A stretch of 64,000 nucleotides of DNA from Corynebacterium heidelbergense (GCF_028609845.1 NZ_CP063191.1:1922001-1986000), one strand, 5' to 3'; counted from the first letter of the stretch, positions 33,231 to 42,538 are shown. Notes: generated from the letters alone by a model not told the origin. A program made the numbers and translations.

Positions 33231-33562
33231 CGCCGTTCACCCCCAACACCTACTGCGGGCAGACCGGCCTGGACCCCCGTAAGGCCGCCGACATTCGTTT
33301 CCTCCGCCTGGCCCACCGCAGCGGCTTCCGCATGGGCATGCTGCCCGTGGGCCGCCAACAGTTGCGCGTGCTGCTCGCGTATCCGGTGGACCCGCTGCCG
33401 GGCCGCGTGCAGCCGCGCTGCCTGCGCTGCCAGACCCGTGCCGAACGCGGCGATGGGCGTATCCGGCTGGTGCGCCATCAGGTGTTCATGCCACTGCTGC
33501 TGGGCATCCCGAAACCGCGCCGCCGCAGCCATCGCCCCCGGTGGGTCGATCTGCATTTCCAC
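33227..33562 (-). CDS. Small ESX-associated-type protein, first gene of the three-gene operon
   Basis: 111 residues from the GTG at 33562, chosen because GGAGGGGG sits 8 bases before it; an ATG at 33586 is an alternative. The product (MEMQIDPPGAMAAAARFRDA...) has a short N-terminal strand-like start, then Ala/Gln/His-rich helices (ARLHAARQRVHRIREQHAQL) and a Gly-rich tail. This layout resembles small EspC/WXG100-type ESX-associated proteins and the position matches M. tuberculosis Rv3440c; the family call is not certain. It overlaps the next gene by four bases. The bipartite promoter motif lies about 135 bp upstream. Confidence 0.7.
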   Translation of the reverse strand: MEMQIDPPGAMAAAARFRDAQQQWHEHLMAHQPDTPIAAFGTGLAAQAARLHAARQRVHRIREQHAQLLAAHGQHAHAEAAAVGQAEETNVGGLTGVQAGLPAVGVGGERR

Positions 33563-33697
33563 GCTGTAAACCCCCTCCTGAACCATCCCCTCCCCGACGC
33601 GTTCCCACCTGCCGCGAGCGTAACGCTCGGGGAGAAGCCCAGGGGAGGGATCGAAGTCTTTGCGCACGCGGTTTGCCTGTTTGCGTGCCTATAGGGT

Positions 33698-33726
33698 TAG
33701 ACGCCACCGGCGCCCAAAAGGTTCAC
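33698..33726 (-). promoter_or_regulatory. ECF-type promoter motif upstream of the three-gene ESX-linked operon
   Basis: On the minus strand: GTGAAC (33726-33721), 17-base spacer, CGTCTA (33703-33698). The flanks GTGAACCTTT and GTCTAACCCT are shared with the motif upstream of the esx genes at 37516-37544. The pattern resembles SigM-type ECF promoters (GGAAC ... CGTC). Confidence 0.6.
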
Positions 33727-33740
33727 GGGAATCTTCCCCT

Positions 33741-33750
33741 CCCCCCCCCC
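33741..33750. repeat. 10-base C homopolymer next to the ECF-type promoter
   Basis: Ten consecutive C bases (G on the transcribed leftward strand) lie 15 bases upstream of the -35-like element, in the gap between glmM and the ESX-linked operon. Confidence 0.85.
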
Positions 33751-33795
33751 ACATCACCCGCCCCCACCCGCTGACGCGGTAGCCGGAGAAAGAGG

Positions 33796-35139
33796 TCAGA
33801 CCTCCGCGACCACCGCGGCTAGCTTCCCCGCGATCCGGCGCGCCGTCGCCGGATCCGCCGCCTCCACCATCACCCGGAACAGCTCCTCCGTGCCCGAGGG
33901 GCGCAGCAACACCCGCCCGGTCTCCCCGAGCTCCTGCTCCGCTGCTTCTAAAGCGCCCTGGACCCTGGCGTCCGAAATAATCTTGGATTTATCCGGGACC
34001 GGGACATTGATGAGTGTCTGGGGCAGCACCCGCATGACCGAAGCAAGCTCGCTGAGGGACCGCCCGGTCGCGGCCATCCGCGCCATGATGGACAGGCCGG
34101 TGAGGGTGCCGTCCCCCGTGGTGCCGTGCGCTGGAATAACGATGTGCCCGGACTGCTCGCCACCCAGGGAGTAATCCCCCGCGTTGAGGTCGGCGAGGAC
34201 ATACCGGTCGCCGACCTTGGTCTCCCGCATGGTGATGCCCTGCTCCCGCATGGCGAGCTTGAGGCCCAGATTGGACATGACGGTGGCCACGAGCGTGTTC
34301 TTCTTCAGCTCGCCGTCCTCCTTCATCGCAATAGCGAGGATCGCCATGATCTGGTCCCCATCCACCACGTTTCCTTCGCTATCCACGGCCAGGCAGCGGT
34401 CCGCGTCCCCATCGTGGGCCAGGCCGATGTCCGCGCCGTGCTCCACCACGGCCTTCTGGATGACGTCGATGTGGGTGCTGCCCACCCCATCGTTGATGTT
34501 GTACGCATTCGGGCGGTTGTGGATCGCCGTAACTTCCGCACCGGCGCTGGAATAGGCCAGGGGGGCGGCCTCGGACGCTGCGCCGTTCGCGCAATCGACA
34601 ACCACCTTGAGGCCGTCCAGCGGGGTGGGCACCGCCAGGCGCAGGTGGTGCAGGTAGCGCTCCAGGGCATCGTGGGATTCGTCGATGATCCGGCCGATCG
34701 CCGCACCGGTGGGGCCCTGCGGGGTGAGGTTAAGCATCGTCGCTTCGACGGCGTCCTCCACCGTGTCGTCCAGCTTGTGGCCCCCCGCGGCGAAGAACTT
34801 GATGCCGTTATCCGGCATGGGGTTGTGGGAGGCGGAGATCATCACCCCCATGTCCGCCCCGAAATCATCCGTGAGGAAGGCGACTGCGGGGGTGGGCAGA
34901 ACCCCTACGTCCAGCACATCTACGCCCTGGGAGGCCATGCCTGCGGCCAGGGCCGCGGTGAGCATTTCCCCGGAGGCCCTGGGGTCCCGCCCCACCACTG
35001 CGGTGGGCCTGCGCTGGCCGCTGGCCTCGATCTCCGTGAGGACATGAGCCGCCGCCGCACCGAGTTTCATGGCCAGCGGAGCGGTGAGGCGTTCGTTGGC
35101 CAGGCCGCGGACACCATCGGTTCCGAACAATTTACCCAT
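33796..35139 (-). CDS. glmM: Phosphoglucosamine mutase
   Basis: Interconverts glucosamine-6-phosphate and glucosamine-1-phosphate for UDP-GlcNAc synthesis. 447 residues. Motifs in order: [15 protein letters not shown], the phosphoserine loop [18 protein letters not shown] (Ser about residue 102), the metal-binding loop [14 protein letters not shown], the sugar-binding GGEQSGHIV, and the phosphate-binding [14 protein letters not shown]. It follows rpsI-rplM, separated by a hairpin-rich 238-bp gap, and precedes the ESX-linked operon. Confidence 0.97.
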   Translation of the reverse strand: MGKLFGTDGVRGLANERLTAPLAMKLGAAAAHVLTEIEASGQRRPTAVVGRDPRASGEMLTAALAAGMASQGVDVLDVGVLPTPAVAFLTDDFGADMGVMISASHNPMPDNGIKFFAAGGHKLDDTVEDAVEATMLNLTPQGPTGAAIGRIIDESHDALERYLHHLRLAVPTPLDGLKVVVDCANGAASEAAPLAYSSAGAEVTAIHNRPNAYNINDGVGSTHIDVIQKAVVEHGADIGLAHDGDADRCLAVDSEGNVVDGDQIMAILAIAMKEDGELKKNTLVATVMSNLGLKLAMREQGITMRETKVGDRYVLADLNAGDYSLGGEQSGHIVIPAHGTTGDGTLTGLSIMARMAATGRSLSELASVMRVLPQTLINVPVPDKSKIISDARVQGALEAAEQELGETGRVLLRPSGTEELFRVMVEAADPATARRIAGKLAAVVAEV

Positions 35140-35245
35140 GAGGGTTCATCCTAGTGCCCCTGCCGTGGGGGCCATGGCGGCCACCACCCTTGCGGGTTCG
35201 ACGCCGCGGCAACGTGGGCGCAGGCCGGGCCCAACGAAACCGAAA

Positions 35246-35308
35246 CCGCCCACCGCAGGCGAAGAGCTCTGCGATGGGCGGCTGGTGGGGGGTCCAAGGA
35301 TTGGACCC
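35246..35308 (-). terminator. Two hairpins between rpsI and glmM
   Basis: Hairpin A (35246-35281): 13-bp stem with one mismatch, CCGCCCACCGCAG against CTGCGATGGGCGG, followed leftward by T-rich GTTTCGGTTTCG. Hairpin B (35290-35308): perfect GGGTCCAA-GGA-TTGGACCC. On the leftward strand they lie after rpsI and may attenuate transcription into glmM. Confidence 0.55.
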
Positions 35309-35377
35309 TGCGGGCGAACCGAGGGACCGGCTCGAAACCGGCAGAACCGGCGCGGCCCCAGGAAACCCGACCGGGGT

Positions 35378-35923
35378 TTAGCGCTTGGAGTACTGCGGTG
35401 CGCGGCGGGCCTTGTGCAGACCGGCCTTCTTGCGCTCCACGGCGCGGGCATCGCGGGTGAGGAAGCCGGCCTTTTTCAGCTCGCGGCGCTCCTCCGGGTT
35501 GTACTTGTTCAGCGCGCGGGCGATGGCAAGGCGGAAGGCGCCGGCCTGCCCGGAGGGGCCACCGCCGTTGAGGTTGGCCTTGATGTCGAACTGGTCTTCC
35601 CGCTCCAGCAGGACGAGGGGTGCCTTGATGAGCTGCTGGTGCAGCTTGTTGGGGAAGTAGTCTTCCAGGGTGCGGCCGTTACAGGTGATCTCGCCGGAGC
35701 CCTGCACCATGCGGACGCGGACCACGGCGCGCTTGCGGCGGCCGACGGTCTGGATCGGGCCGTCGTAGACCACGGGGGCGGCCTCGACGGTTTCCTCGGC
35801 GTCCGTTTCGGTGACAAGGGAGTCACCGATGGTGGCCACGAACTCTTCGTTCACGGCGTCGGTCGAGGTGTACTCGCCCTCGTAGTTTTCCTCGGGGTTG
35901 ATGTTCTCGTTGTAGTCGCTCAT
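35378..35923 (-). CDS. rpsI: 30S ribosomal protein S9
   Basis: 181 residues. The conserved S9 core covers the last 130 residues ([41 protein letters not shown]) and ends with the invariant basic tail RAPQYSKR that reaches the P-site tRNA. The first 50 residues are an acidic Asn/Glu/Asp-rich extension ([14 protein letters not shown]) not found in most bacteria. Its ATG overlaps the rplM stop by one base, so the two are coupled. Confidence 0.97.
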   Translation of the reverse strand: MSDYNENINPEENYEGEYTSTDAVNEEFVATIGDSLVTETDAEETVEAAPVVYDGPIQTVGRRKRAVVRVRMVQGSGEITCNGRTLEDYFPNKLHQQLIKAPLVLLEREDQFDIKANLNGGGPSGQAGAFRLAIARALNKYNPEERRELKKAGFLTRDARAVERKKAGLHKARRAPQYSKR

Positions 35924-36366
35924 TACTGTGCCACCTGCTTGATCTCGAAGGTCTCCGGCTTTTGGGCTTGGTAGGTGTGCTCCGGGCCGGCGAAGACGTG
36001 GAGCTTCTTGATGGAGGCTCGGGAGAGCTTGTTGCTCGGCATCATGCCCTTGACGGACTCCTCGATGACGCGCTCTGGGTGCAGATCCAGGGAGCGGCCA
36101 AGGGTCATGGACTTCAGGCCACCGGGGTAGCCGGAGTGGCGGTAGCGCATTTCGCGATCGCGCTTGTTGGAGGACACGCGGACCTTGTCGGCGTTGATGA
36201 TGATGACGTTGTCGCCGCAGTCCACATTGGGGGCGAAGTAGGGCTTTTTCTTGCCGCGCAGCAGGTCGGCTGCGGTTACGGCGAGACGACCCAGAACCAC
36301 GTCAGTGGCGTCGATGACGTACCACTTACGGGTAATGTCACCGCTCTTCGGGTGAAAAGTAGTCAC
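35923..36366 (-). CDS. rplM: 50S ribosomal protein L13
   Basis: 147 residues from the GTG at 36366, which has AAGGAG 5-8 bases upstream; the in-frame extension to 36561 is not conserved. Core motifs: [35 protein letters not shown], then [18 protein letters not shown]. Leads the rplM-rpsI pair. The roughly 200-base leader upstream contains inverted segments but no recognised regulatory RNA. Confidence 0.97.
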   Translation of the reverse strand: MTTFHPKSGDITRKWYVIDATDVVLGRLAVTAADLLRGKKKPYFAPNVDCGDNVIIINADKVRVSSNKRDREMRYRHSGYPGGLKSMTLGRSLDLHPERVIEESVKGMMPSNKLSRASIKKLHVFAGPEHTYQAQKPETFEIKQVAQ

Positions 36367-36611
36367 GAGAGACTCCTTGGTGCTCGTTAGATCTGCCAGC
36401 CAGGCGCTGCGGTTCCCGCCGTTGCCGTGCGCGAAGGGCACGGTCTCACCGGTGGTGCTGTTGTCTTTTGGGATTGTGGACGCCACTAGCGGCGCGCTCC
36501 CGGCACTGCCCGCGAGAGGGGCGGAAACGGTCTGCGGCGGCCGGTGGAGACCCGCAGACACTTGTGTAACGCAACCTGAGACAGTCTAGTGACCTGCGGG
36601 CCAGACACCAA

Positions 36612-36637
36612 AAAAGGGGCCGATGACGGCCCCTTTT
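36612..36637 (-). terminator. Intrinsic terminator after the WXG100 gene pair
   Basis: 10-bp perfect stem AAAAGGGGCC / GGCCCCTTTT with a 6-base loop. On the leftward strand it is followed by a T run, so it ends transcription from the esx genes before rplM. Confidence 0.85.
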
Positions 36638-36748
36638 CGCGGCCGCACGACAACGCCGCGTTGCAGCGAAGCCGCGCTACCGCGATCCGACGGCACAGCC
36701 CGACAGGGCGAACCGGCGGTGCGATCCCACGGTGCGACCTAACTTGGC

Positions 36749-37030
36749 CTAAGCCCAGCTATTGGCTGCGTTCGTGTTGATCTGGCTCATCCGGTCGTTG
36801 GCTTCCCGCACGGCCATGCCCACTTGCCGCAGCACATCGTTGAGGTCGGCAGCGGACTGGTCCCACTTGCGCTGTGCGGCGTTGTAGGCCTCAGCGGAGC
36901 TTCCCTCCCACTCGGAGACCAGCGGCTTGAGGTCTGCCTTGAGGTTGTCCAGCAGACCGTTGATGTTGTTGGTGGTGGCGTTGATGTCTTCCGCGGCCTG
37001 GCCGACGGCACCAAAGTTGTACTGGATCAC
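36749..37030 (-). CDS. WXG100 protein (EsxT-like), ESX-4 substrate
   Basis: 93-residue helical hairpin. The WXG turn is WEG in LVSEWEGSSAEAYNAAQRKW, between two amphipathic helices. The family forms 1:1 heterodimers exported by type VII secretion; the partner would be the WXG100 gene 49 bp upstream. Position next to rplM matches M. tuberculosis esxT (Rv3444c). A strong terminator follows. Confidence 0.93.
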   Translation of the reverse strand: MIQYNFGAVGQAAEDINATTNNINGLLDNLKADLKPLVSEWEGSSAEAYNAAQRKWDQSAADLNDVLRQVGMAVREANDRMSQINTNAANSWA

Positions 37031-37079
37031 GATCTTTCCCCCTTATGTCCTAAATGCGTGTTGTCCGTGTGCGCCCGGC

Positions 37080-37364
37080 TTAACGGAATGCCGCCTGGTT
37101 GGCCATTTCGGTCTCGTCGAACGCGCGGGCGTTGGCTCGGAGGTTCTCCGAGATGCTCTGCAGCGCCTCGCTGAGCTGCCGGGCGCTGGTGTTCCAGCGC
37201 TCCATCAGGGCCTGGAAGGCGTTTTGGGCATCGCCCCGCCAACTGCCGGCTGTCCCCTCCACCACAGCAGCCAGCCGCTGCAGCTCCGCCTGCACGTTCG
37301 AGTTGATGCTGTCCACGTTGTTGGCGGCACCCTCCATGGTGCCGATCTCTGTTCTGAAGTTCAC
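37080..37364 (-). CDS. WXG100 protein (EsxU-like), ESX-4 substrate
   Basis: 94 residues. The turn is WRG (GTAGSWRGDAQNAFQALMER), a common WXG variant. The C-terminal helix ends ARAFDETEMANQAAF, where FDETE resembles the C-terminal YxxxD/E export signal with Phe in place of Tyr. Position matches esxU (Rv3445c). First gene of the pair; the ECF-type promoter motif lies about 150 bp upstream. Confidence 0.92.
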   Translation of the reverse strand: MNFRTEIGTMEGAANNVDSINSNVQAELQRLAAVVEGTAGSWRGDAQNAFQALMERWNTSARQLSEALQSISENLRANARAFDETEMANQAAFR

Positions 37365-37515
37365 AGTTTTCCCCTCCCTGGTCAGTCAATCATCGCGTCG
37401 TCGGTCGAGCGATGTGTGCAACACATGTGTTGGATGCATACCCGCCCGGTGGCCCCCGGACCGCCGGGCGTTGGGGAGCATTGACGTTGCTGTCTTTCGC
37501 GCTCCTCATAAGGGT

Positions 37516-37544
37516 TAGACCCCACACAACGCCGAAAGGTTCAC
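37516..37544 (-). promoter_or_regulatory. ECF-type promoter motif upstream of the WXG100 pair
   Basis: On the minus strand: GTGAAC (37544-37539), 17-base spacer, GGTCTA (37521-37516). Flanking bases GTGAACCTTT and GTCTAACCCT match the site at 33698-33726. In M. tuberculosis esxU-esxT belong to the SigM regulon, which supports the reading. Confidence 0.65.
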
Positions 37545-37591
37545 GGCTCATCATCGGTTTACCCCCGCAGTACCCCCCCGATCGAGTCTCT

Positions 37592-39076
37592 CTACTCCGG
37601 GCGAGCCGTCGCCGCGAAGCGGTCGCAGATTGCCATCCGCTCCGGGGTGACGTTGCGGTACTGGCACCCCACGGAGACCTGGTGCCCCGCGACGAAGCGA
37701 ACGTGCCAGAGCGTCACGGAGTCCGCGAACCGCTCCCGGTAGCTCACCGGCGTGTTGCTGACAATCTCCATGCCGCCGGTCTTACCCAGCGCCGTGAGCA
37801 CCGCGCGGTCCAGTTCCGCCTGCGAGTGGACGGGGGCCGGGGCCGCCGCGACCAGCACCCGCATTCCCTCGTCCCCGGAGCGGTATTCCTCCCGTTCCGG
37901 GGTGGCCCCGGCGCGGCGCCAGCCAGCCACGTCCGCAGTGGTGGGCACCCGTGCCCGGCTGTTGGTGGAAGGCGCGCTCGCCGGTCCCGCATCCGCCCTG
38001 TCGTGGGCATGACGCCACGGATCTTCTGGAGCGTCCCGCTGTTCTGCCGGCATCGCGGCGGTCGCGGCCGGCGCCGAGCTGGGGCCAGCCCCCGCAGACG
38101 GCGCGGACCCCGATGCCGCGGTGCCTTCTTCTTCGTCCGCCCCCGCCTCCACGTTGACAGCGCCAGCTTCCACTTGGCTTTCGTTCCCCCCTGCTCCGCC
38201 GATCATCACTGCCAGCGCGATGCCCACGCCAAGCACGCCGCATCCCGCAACGACGGGAAGCGCGGCCCGCCGCGGCGATGGGGAGCTTGGCAGTTCGTCC
38301 TCCACGTAGCCCTCATCGGTGAGCTCCTCGTCCTCATCCGCACGATAGAAGCCGCCGTCCTCCGCGCCTGTGTCATGGTCCAACTCGTAGGGCAATGGGG
38401 TTATTTCGGTGGGGACGCCACCTCCACCCAGCGCCGCCAAGGACCCACCCTGCAAGCCGACACCTTGCCCGGCCCCGTCCGCGGGCTCGCCCGCGGACGC
38501 ACACAACGTGGGCGGGACTCCCGCCTCCCGTTCCGCCCGCGCGAGTGCGTGGGCCACTTCGATGGCGGGGTCCGGGTCGTACACCCGGGCCCGAAAACCC
38601 TCCAGCTGGAGGTATCTGGCCACCACGGGCGCATGGGTCCCGACAACGAGCAGGTCAGGTGGGTTGATACCAATCCCCCAGGGGAACCGGTTTCTGGGCA
38701 GGGTCGGTTTGGCCGAAGCGGCCGACGGGTTGGCCACGCGCTGTTCCAGGGCGTCGATAACCGCCTCTCGCAACTGGTCGAGACGCGCATGCCCCAACGG
38801 GGAACGCCGGAATCGATCCTCCCCCTCGTCGGCGAGCAACGGATCCTTGTTGTGGGAGCTTCCCGGAAAGTCGGCGACGGCGACGAACCCCGTAGACAGG
38901 TCGGTGACGGTCGCGCCGTCCACGAACAGGCCGCTCTCCTGCAACCCCACCGCCTGTGCGACAACCCCCATGTGCGGAAGCGGCGGCACCAGCGGCTCGA
39001 CTGGGCCGCCGCGCCGTGTTTTCGCCGGAGCTGCGGAGCCCGCAGCCGGCCTTTTGCTACGCCGAGACAACATCAT
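37592..39076 (-). CDS. Type VII secretion-associated protein, Rv3446c family
   Basis: 494 residues. The N-terminal half has a nucleotide-binding-like beta-alpha layout (MGVVAQAVGLQESGLFVDG; PPDLLVVGTHAPVVARYL). A membrane helix lies near residue 270 (LPVVAGCGVLGVGIALAVMI). An extracytoplasmic Ala/Glu-rich linker precedes the conserved C-terminal domain, about 120 residues (ADVAGWRRAGATPEREEYRS; LWHVRFVAGHQVSVGCQYRN). This architecture is specific to ESX-4 loci. Its role is unknown. It overlaps eccC by four bases. Confidence 0.88.
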   Translation of the reverse strand: MMLSRRSKRPAAGSAAPAKTRRGGPVEPLVPPLPHMGVVAQAVGLQESGLFVDGATVTDLSTGFVAVADFPGSSHNKDPLLADEGEDRFRRSPLGHARLDQLREAVIDALEQRVANPSAASAKPTLPRNRFPWGIGINPPDLLVVGTHAPVVARYLQLEGFRARVYDPDPAIEVAHALARAEREAGVPPTLCASAGEPADGAGQGVGLQGGSLAALGGGGVPTEITPLPYELDHDTGAEDGGFYRADEDEELTDEGYVEDELPSSPSPRRAALPVVAGCGVLGVGIALAVMIGGAGGNESQVEAGAVNVEAGADEEEGTAASGSAPSAGAGPSSAPAATAAMPAEQRDAPEDPWRHAHDRADAGPASAPSTNSRARVPTTADVAGWRRAGATPEREEYRSGDEGMRVLVAAAPAPVHSQAELDRAVLTALGKTGGMEIVSNTPVSYRERFADSVTLWHVRFVAGHQVSVGCQYRNVTPERMAICDRFAATARPE

Positions 39077-42000
39077 TGCTCCCCCTTTTCGTCTTCGTGG
39101 CGGGCGACATGGATTGCCCAGGGTTCCGAGTGGACGTACACTCCCCGCCCCGGCTCCCGGCGCTGCAGCTTCTGCCCAGCGATGGGGCCGTCTTCCCGCG
39201 GTGCGGATAGAACCACCCAGGCTGATTGATCACGGACGGCCTGCATGAGCGGCTGGAAAGTGCTGCGTGAGAACAAGCCGCTGCGCCGAGCAAGGACGAG
39301 GTGCAGCCCCACATCGGCGGCAAAGGGCACCACGTCAAGCAGAACATCCAGGCCAGGGTCGCTATCGGAATCGTCCACAACGACGTACAGCTCTGGGCCA
39401 GTCCACCAGGACCGCTCGCGCAACTGCTCGCTGGTGACCTTCTGCGGAATGCGCTCGCGCAAGCGCGCGGCCCAGGCCCCCAGTTGCTGCTTGAACTCTT
39501 CCCGCGGCAGGTAACCGGGGCAGCCCATAAGTCCCCGGCGGGTGTCGGTCGCAAGAATTTCAATGGGGCGGGCGGCGGCGGGCCCGCGCAATTCGGCGAC
39601 GGTGTGCAGTTGGGTGCACAACGTCCGCAGCGCGGTGGTGGCGCCCGCTCCGGACTGGCCCACGACGAACAGGTGCGGATAGGTGCCGCTGTCCCAGGCG
39701 ACCACCTCCAACCGCGGTCCACCGAGCGCGAAGGGGACGGGCGGGGCCGACAACTGACGTCTAGCCTCGGCGGCGTCGGGAATTTTGCCCGTGGCGGCCC
39801 ATTCCTGAGCCAGTTCCTCGGCGGAATAAATGTCCGGCAGGACCCTCATCTCGACGTTGGGTTCGCCACGCTCCGCGGTTACTCGGCGCACGTGCTCCAC
39901 ATCCTGCGCGGTGCTCAACGCAACCTGGAGGTGCTTTCCGTTATGAGACACGCCCCGGCCCGGCAGATCCGGCAGGCTGCGCTGGGCGTCCCGGAACACC
40001 GAGTCCAAGGGGGTCATCCGCAGTTCCAGATGCCCGGTGAGCACGTCTCGCAAGGTGGGGCGCAGATTCCACCGCAGGGCGGTCACCACCACGTGCAGGC
40101 CCCGTTCAAGGCCGGTCGTGGTCATCCGGATGAGGCGCTGTTCTTCCTCGCTGCCGGACTCCCCGACGGAGTCGATGCCATCGATGATGAGTACCCGGTG
40201 GCCACTGACCTGATCTGCCTCGTCCAGGAGGCGCTTGAGATGCTCTTTCCCCACCACCGCCGCGACCTGCGGAAGCCGGCGGAGCGAAGCCAGGGAGCCA
40301 CCGGGATCGAAGATGTAGATGGGCACGTTGGGGCTGCTGAGGGCCAGCCCGATGACGAGAGTCCGCAGTGCGAAGGTCTTCCCGCTTTGGGGTTGGCCCA
40401 CCACAACCCAGTGTTTTCGAGTGAGATCCACGTCATAGGGAACTTGCTTGCCGTCGAAGGGGAGGTCCTCCACGCCGACTCGGGCACACAGGGTGGCCAC
40501 GGGGCGCACCACCTCCGGGGCACGCAGGACAGTGGGCAAAGGTGGCAGCCAAATGGGGTTGGTATTGGGGGCGGCAAGCCGGTCCACCACCATGTCTAAC
40601 GTGGTCTTCGTGGCCTCCGGCTGTGCCCCCAGGGCCCGGATCACCCGCTGATCCCGGGGCAACTCCGGCCCGGAAACGTAGGCGGCCTTGAACCGGGTGG
40701 TTTCGTGGGAACACAAGATGGCGGATCCTGGCACCGCGGGCAATTCATGCGCTGCCGCGGAGCCGATGAGCGCCCGGGATTCGGCCGCGGAGAAGGTTCG
40801 CAGGGCGATGCGGTAGCTCAGGTGGGATTCCAAGCCGCGCAGCCGCCCCTCCTCCAAGCGCTGGCTGGCGAGGAGCAAGTGCATGCGCAAGCTTCGTCCC
40901 AGTCGGCCGATGGCGGCGAAGACATCGGCGAACTCCGGCCGGCAGTGCAGCAGTTCAGAAAACTCGTCCACGATGATGAACAGCGCCGGCATAGCCCCGG
41001 GGTGGGCGCGGTTAAACTCCGCGGCCGTCGTCATTCCCGCAGCCCGTAGGCGTTCTTGGCGCCGGTGCATCTCCCCGAGCAGGCTGTCTTGCATGCGGTC
41101 GACCAGCCCCGCCTCATCCGCCAAGTTGGTGATGACGGCACTGGTATGCGGCAGCCGGTCCAACCCCAGGAAACTCGCCCCACCCTTGAAGTCCACGAGA
41201 ACGAAGTTCAGCTCCTCTGCCGAGTGCTGGTGCGCGAAACTGACCACCACAGCCTTGAGCAGTTCACTCTTGCCGGACCCGGTGGCGCCGATACAGAGGC
41301 CATGCGGGCCAATTCCGCCCAGCGCGGATTCCTTGATGTCCAAGTACACGGGGGCCCCGGAAAAGCCGATGGGAGCACTGAGATCGCCACCCGGTAGTTC
41401 CAGGATGGAGGTGGTCCCCTTCACGGTGGACCGCGCTCGGCACAGCATCGCCAGCTCCACGTCGCTCAGTTGGTCGGCCACCCCGAACGTGGACCATCCG
41501 TCCACCGTCCAGGCAGACAGGCGCATCACGCCAGCCTCGCTCTGCGCCTTGAGCAAAAGCCCCTGGGCCTTGGCCACGTCCAACCACTCCGGGGAGGGGT
41601 CGTGCACAACGCACTGGGAGGTCACCGGGTGGGTGCTATCGCAGAAGCGGTAAGTAGCGGGGCCATCGTGGGGTAGCCACTGATCGTGGGGCCCCACGAT
41701 CGTCGCTGCCCCTTTGTCCTGGCAGACCAACTGTGCCTGCATGGCCCGGGACAACCCGGCCGCGCCATCGCCGACGATCACAACGCTGTGGAAGCTGGCC
41801 AGGTCCACGGCCACGGGAGCCTCGATCGTGGCCGTCCGAATGGCCAGGTCTCGCAGGCTCATAGCGCTGACCGGCTCCAAGTCCTCCGGGGGTGCCGTCA
41901 CCGGGATCTCCAGCGGATCCTCGGGAGCTTGCACCGCGATACCCAGGCGAACCACTCCGGCGGCCCCCGTTGCGTCCTCGCCAGCGCGCAGGTGGGTCCA

Positions 42001-42321
42001 CAGGGTGCGGGGATCCGGGTGTTCTTGGGCCAGCCGCGCGATTTGTTTGCGCCGCGAGCGTTGAATGGCGTCCTTCACCGCATCGATATGGCGATGGAAA
42101 CTCCGGCGCGTTTCGTCCACATTGCCCCCGGGCTGGAACATCATCACCATGGACCCCAGCATCATCAGTGGGAATACAAAGGTCATCGGGGAACGGCCGG
42201 AGCCCGATAACACCATGGCCCCCACCATGCCCAGCACGGCGACCAGCATGACTGCCGGCATCAGCATGCGAATGAACGGCTGTTTTTCCTTTGGCAGCGT
42301 CGGTGGCGCCTGCGCCTTCAC
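39073..42321 (-). CDS. eccC: ESX-4 ATPase EccC
   Basis: 1082-residue FtsK/SpoIIIE-type motor of the type VII secretion system. Two N-terminal membrane helices (about residues 20-62) are followed by three ATPase domains. D1 has Walker A IGATGSGKSELL (about 344) and Walker B LFIIVDEFSEL. D2 has VVGQPQSGKTFALRTL (about 644) and VLIIDGIDSV. D3 has VVGQSGAGATTALRTL (about 887), where the Walker A Lys is Ala, so this site is probably inactive. EccCa and EccCb are one chain, as in ESX-4. The start is a GTG after GGGGAGG. Divergent from eccD. Confidence 0.95.
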   Translation of the reverse strand: MKAQAPPTLPKEKQPFIRMLMPAVMLVAVLGMVGAMVLSGSGRSPMTFVFPLMMLGSMVMMFQPGGNVDETRRSFHRHIDAVKDAIQRSRRKQIARLAQEHPDPRTLWTHLRAGEDATGAAGVVRLGIAVQAPEDPLEIPVTAPPEDLEPVSAMSLRDLAIRTATIEAPVAVDLASFHSVVIVGDGAAGLSRAMQAQLVCQDKGAATIVGPHDQWLPHDGPATYRFCDSTHPVTSQCVVHDPSPEWLDVAKAQGLLLKAQSEAGVMRLSAWTVDGWSTFGVADQLSDVELAMLCRARSTVKGTTSILELPGGDLSAPIGFSGAPVYLDIKESALGGIGPHGLCIGATGSGKSELLKAVVVSFAHQHSAEELNFVLVDFKGGASFLGLDRLPHTSAVITNLADEAGLVDRMQDSLLGEMHRRQERLRAAGMTTAAEFNRAHPGAMPALFIIVDEFSELLHCRPEFADVFAAIGRLGRSLRMHLLLASQRLEEGRLRGLESHLSYRIALRTFSAAESRALIGSAAAHELPAVPGSAILCSHETTRFKAAYVSGPELPRDQRVIRALGAQPEATKTTLDMVVDRLAAPNTNPIWLPPLPTVLRAPEVVRPVATLCARVGVEDLPFDGKQVPYDVDLTRKHWVVVGQPQSGKTFALRTLVIGLALSSPNVPIYIFDPGGSLASLRRLPQVAAVVGKEHLKRLLDEADQVSGHRVLIIDGIDSVGESGSEEEQRLIRMTTTGLERGLHVVVTALRWNLRPTLRDVLTGHLELRMTPLDSVFRDAQRSLPDLPGRGVSHNGKHLQVALSTAQDVEHVRRVTAERGEPNVEMRVLPDIYSAEELAQEWAATGKIPDAAEARRQLSAPPVPFALGGPRLEVVAWDSGTYPHLFVVGQSGAGATTALRTLCTQLHTVAELRGPAAARPIEILATDTRRGLMGCPGYLPREEFKQQLGAWAARLRERIPQKVTSEQLRERSWWTGPELYVVVDDSDSDPGLDVLLDVVPFAADVGLHLVLARRSGLFSRSTFQPLMQAVRDQSAWVVLSAPREDGPIAGQKLQRREPGRGVYVHSEPWAIHVARHEDEKGEQ

Positions 42322-42538
42322 GCTTTTCCTCCCCCATTGTGCTCGTCATCGTGTTCTTCCCCCGGTGGACTGAGCGCGAGTCCGATTAGGCAGCGTACTC
42401 CTTCCCCGCCCGCTGGGCAGGGGCAAAAACAAACTATCCACAGGGGGGTGGCTCACCCCGTCGCCGATGTCCGGCGCGGGCACTATGCTGTGTGCTCGCA
42501 GGGGGACACGTAGACGTTTGTGGGGAGGGATTTCTGCC

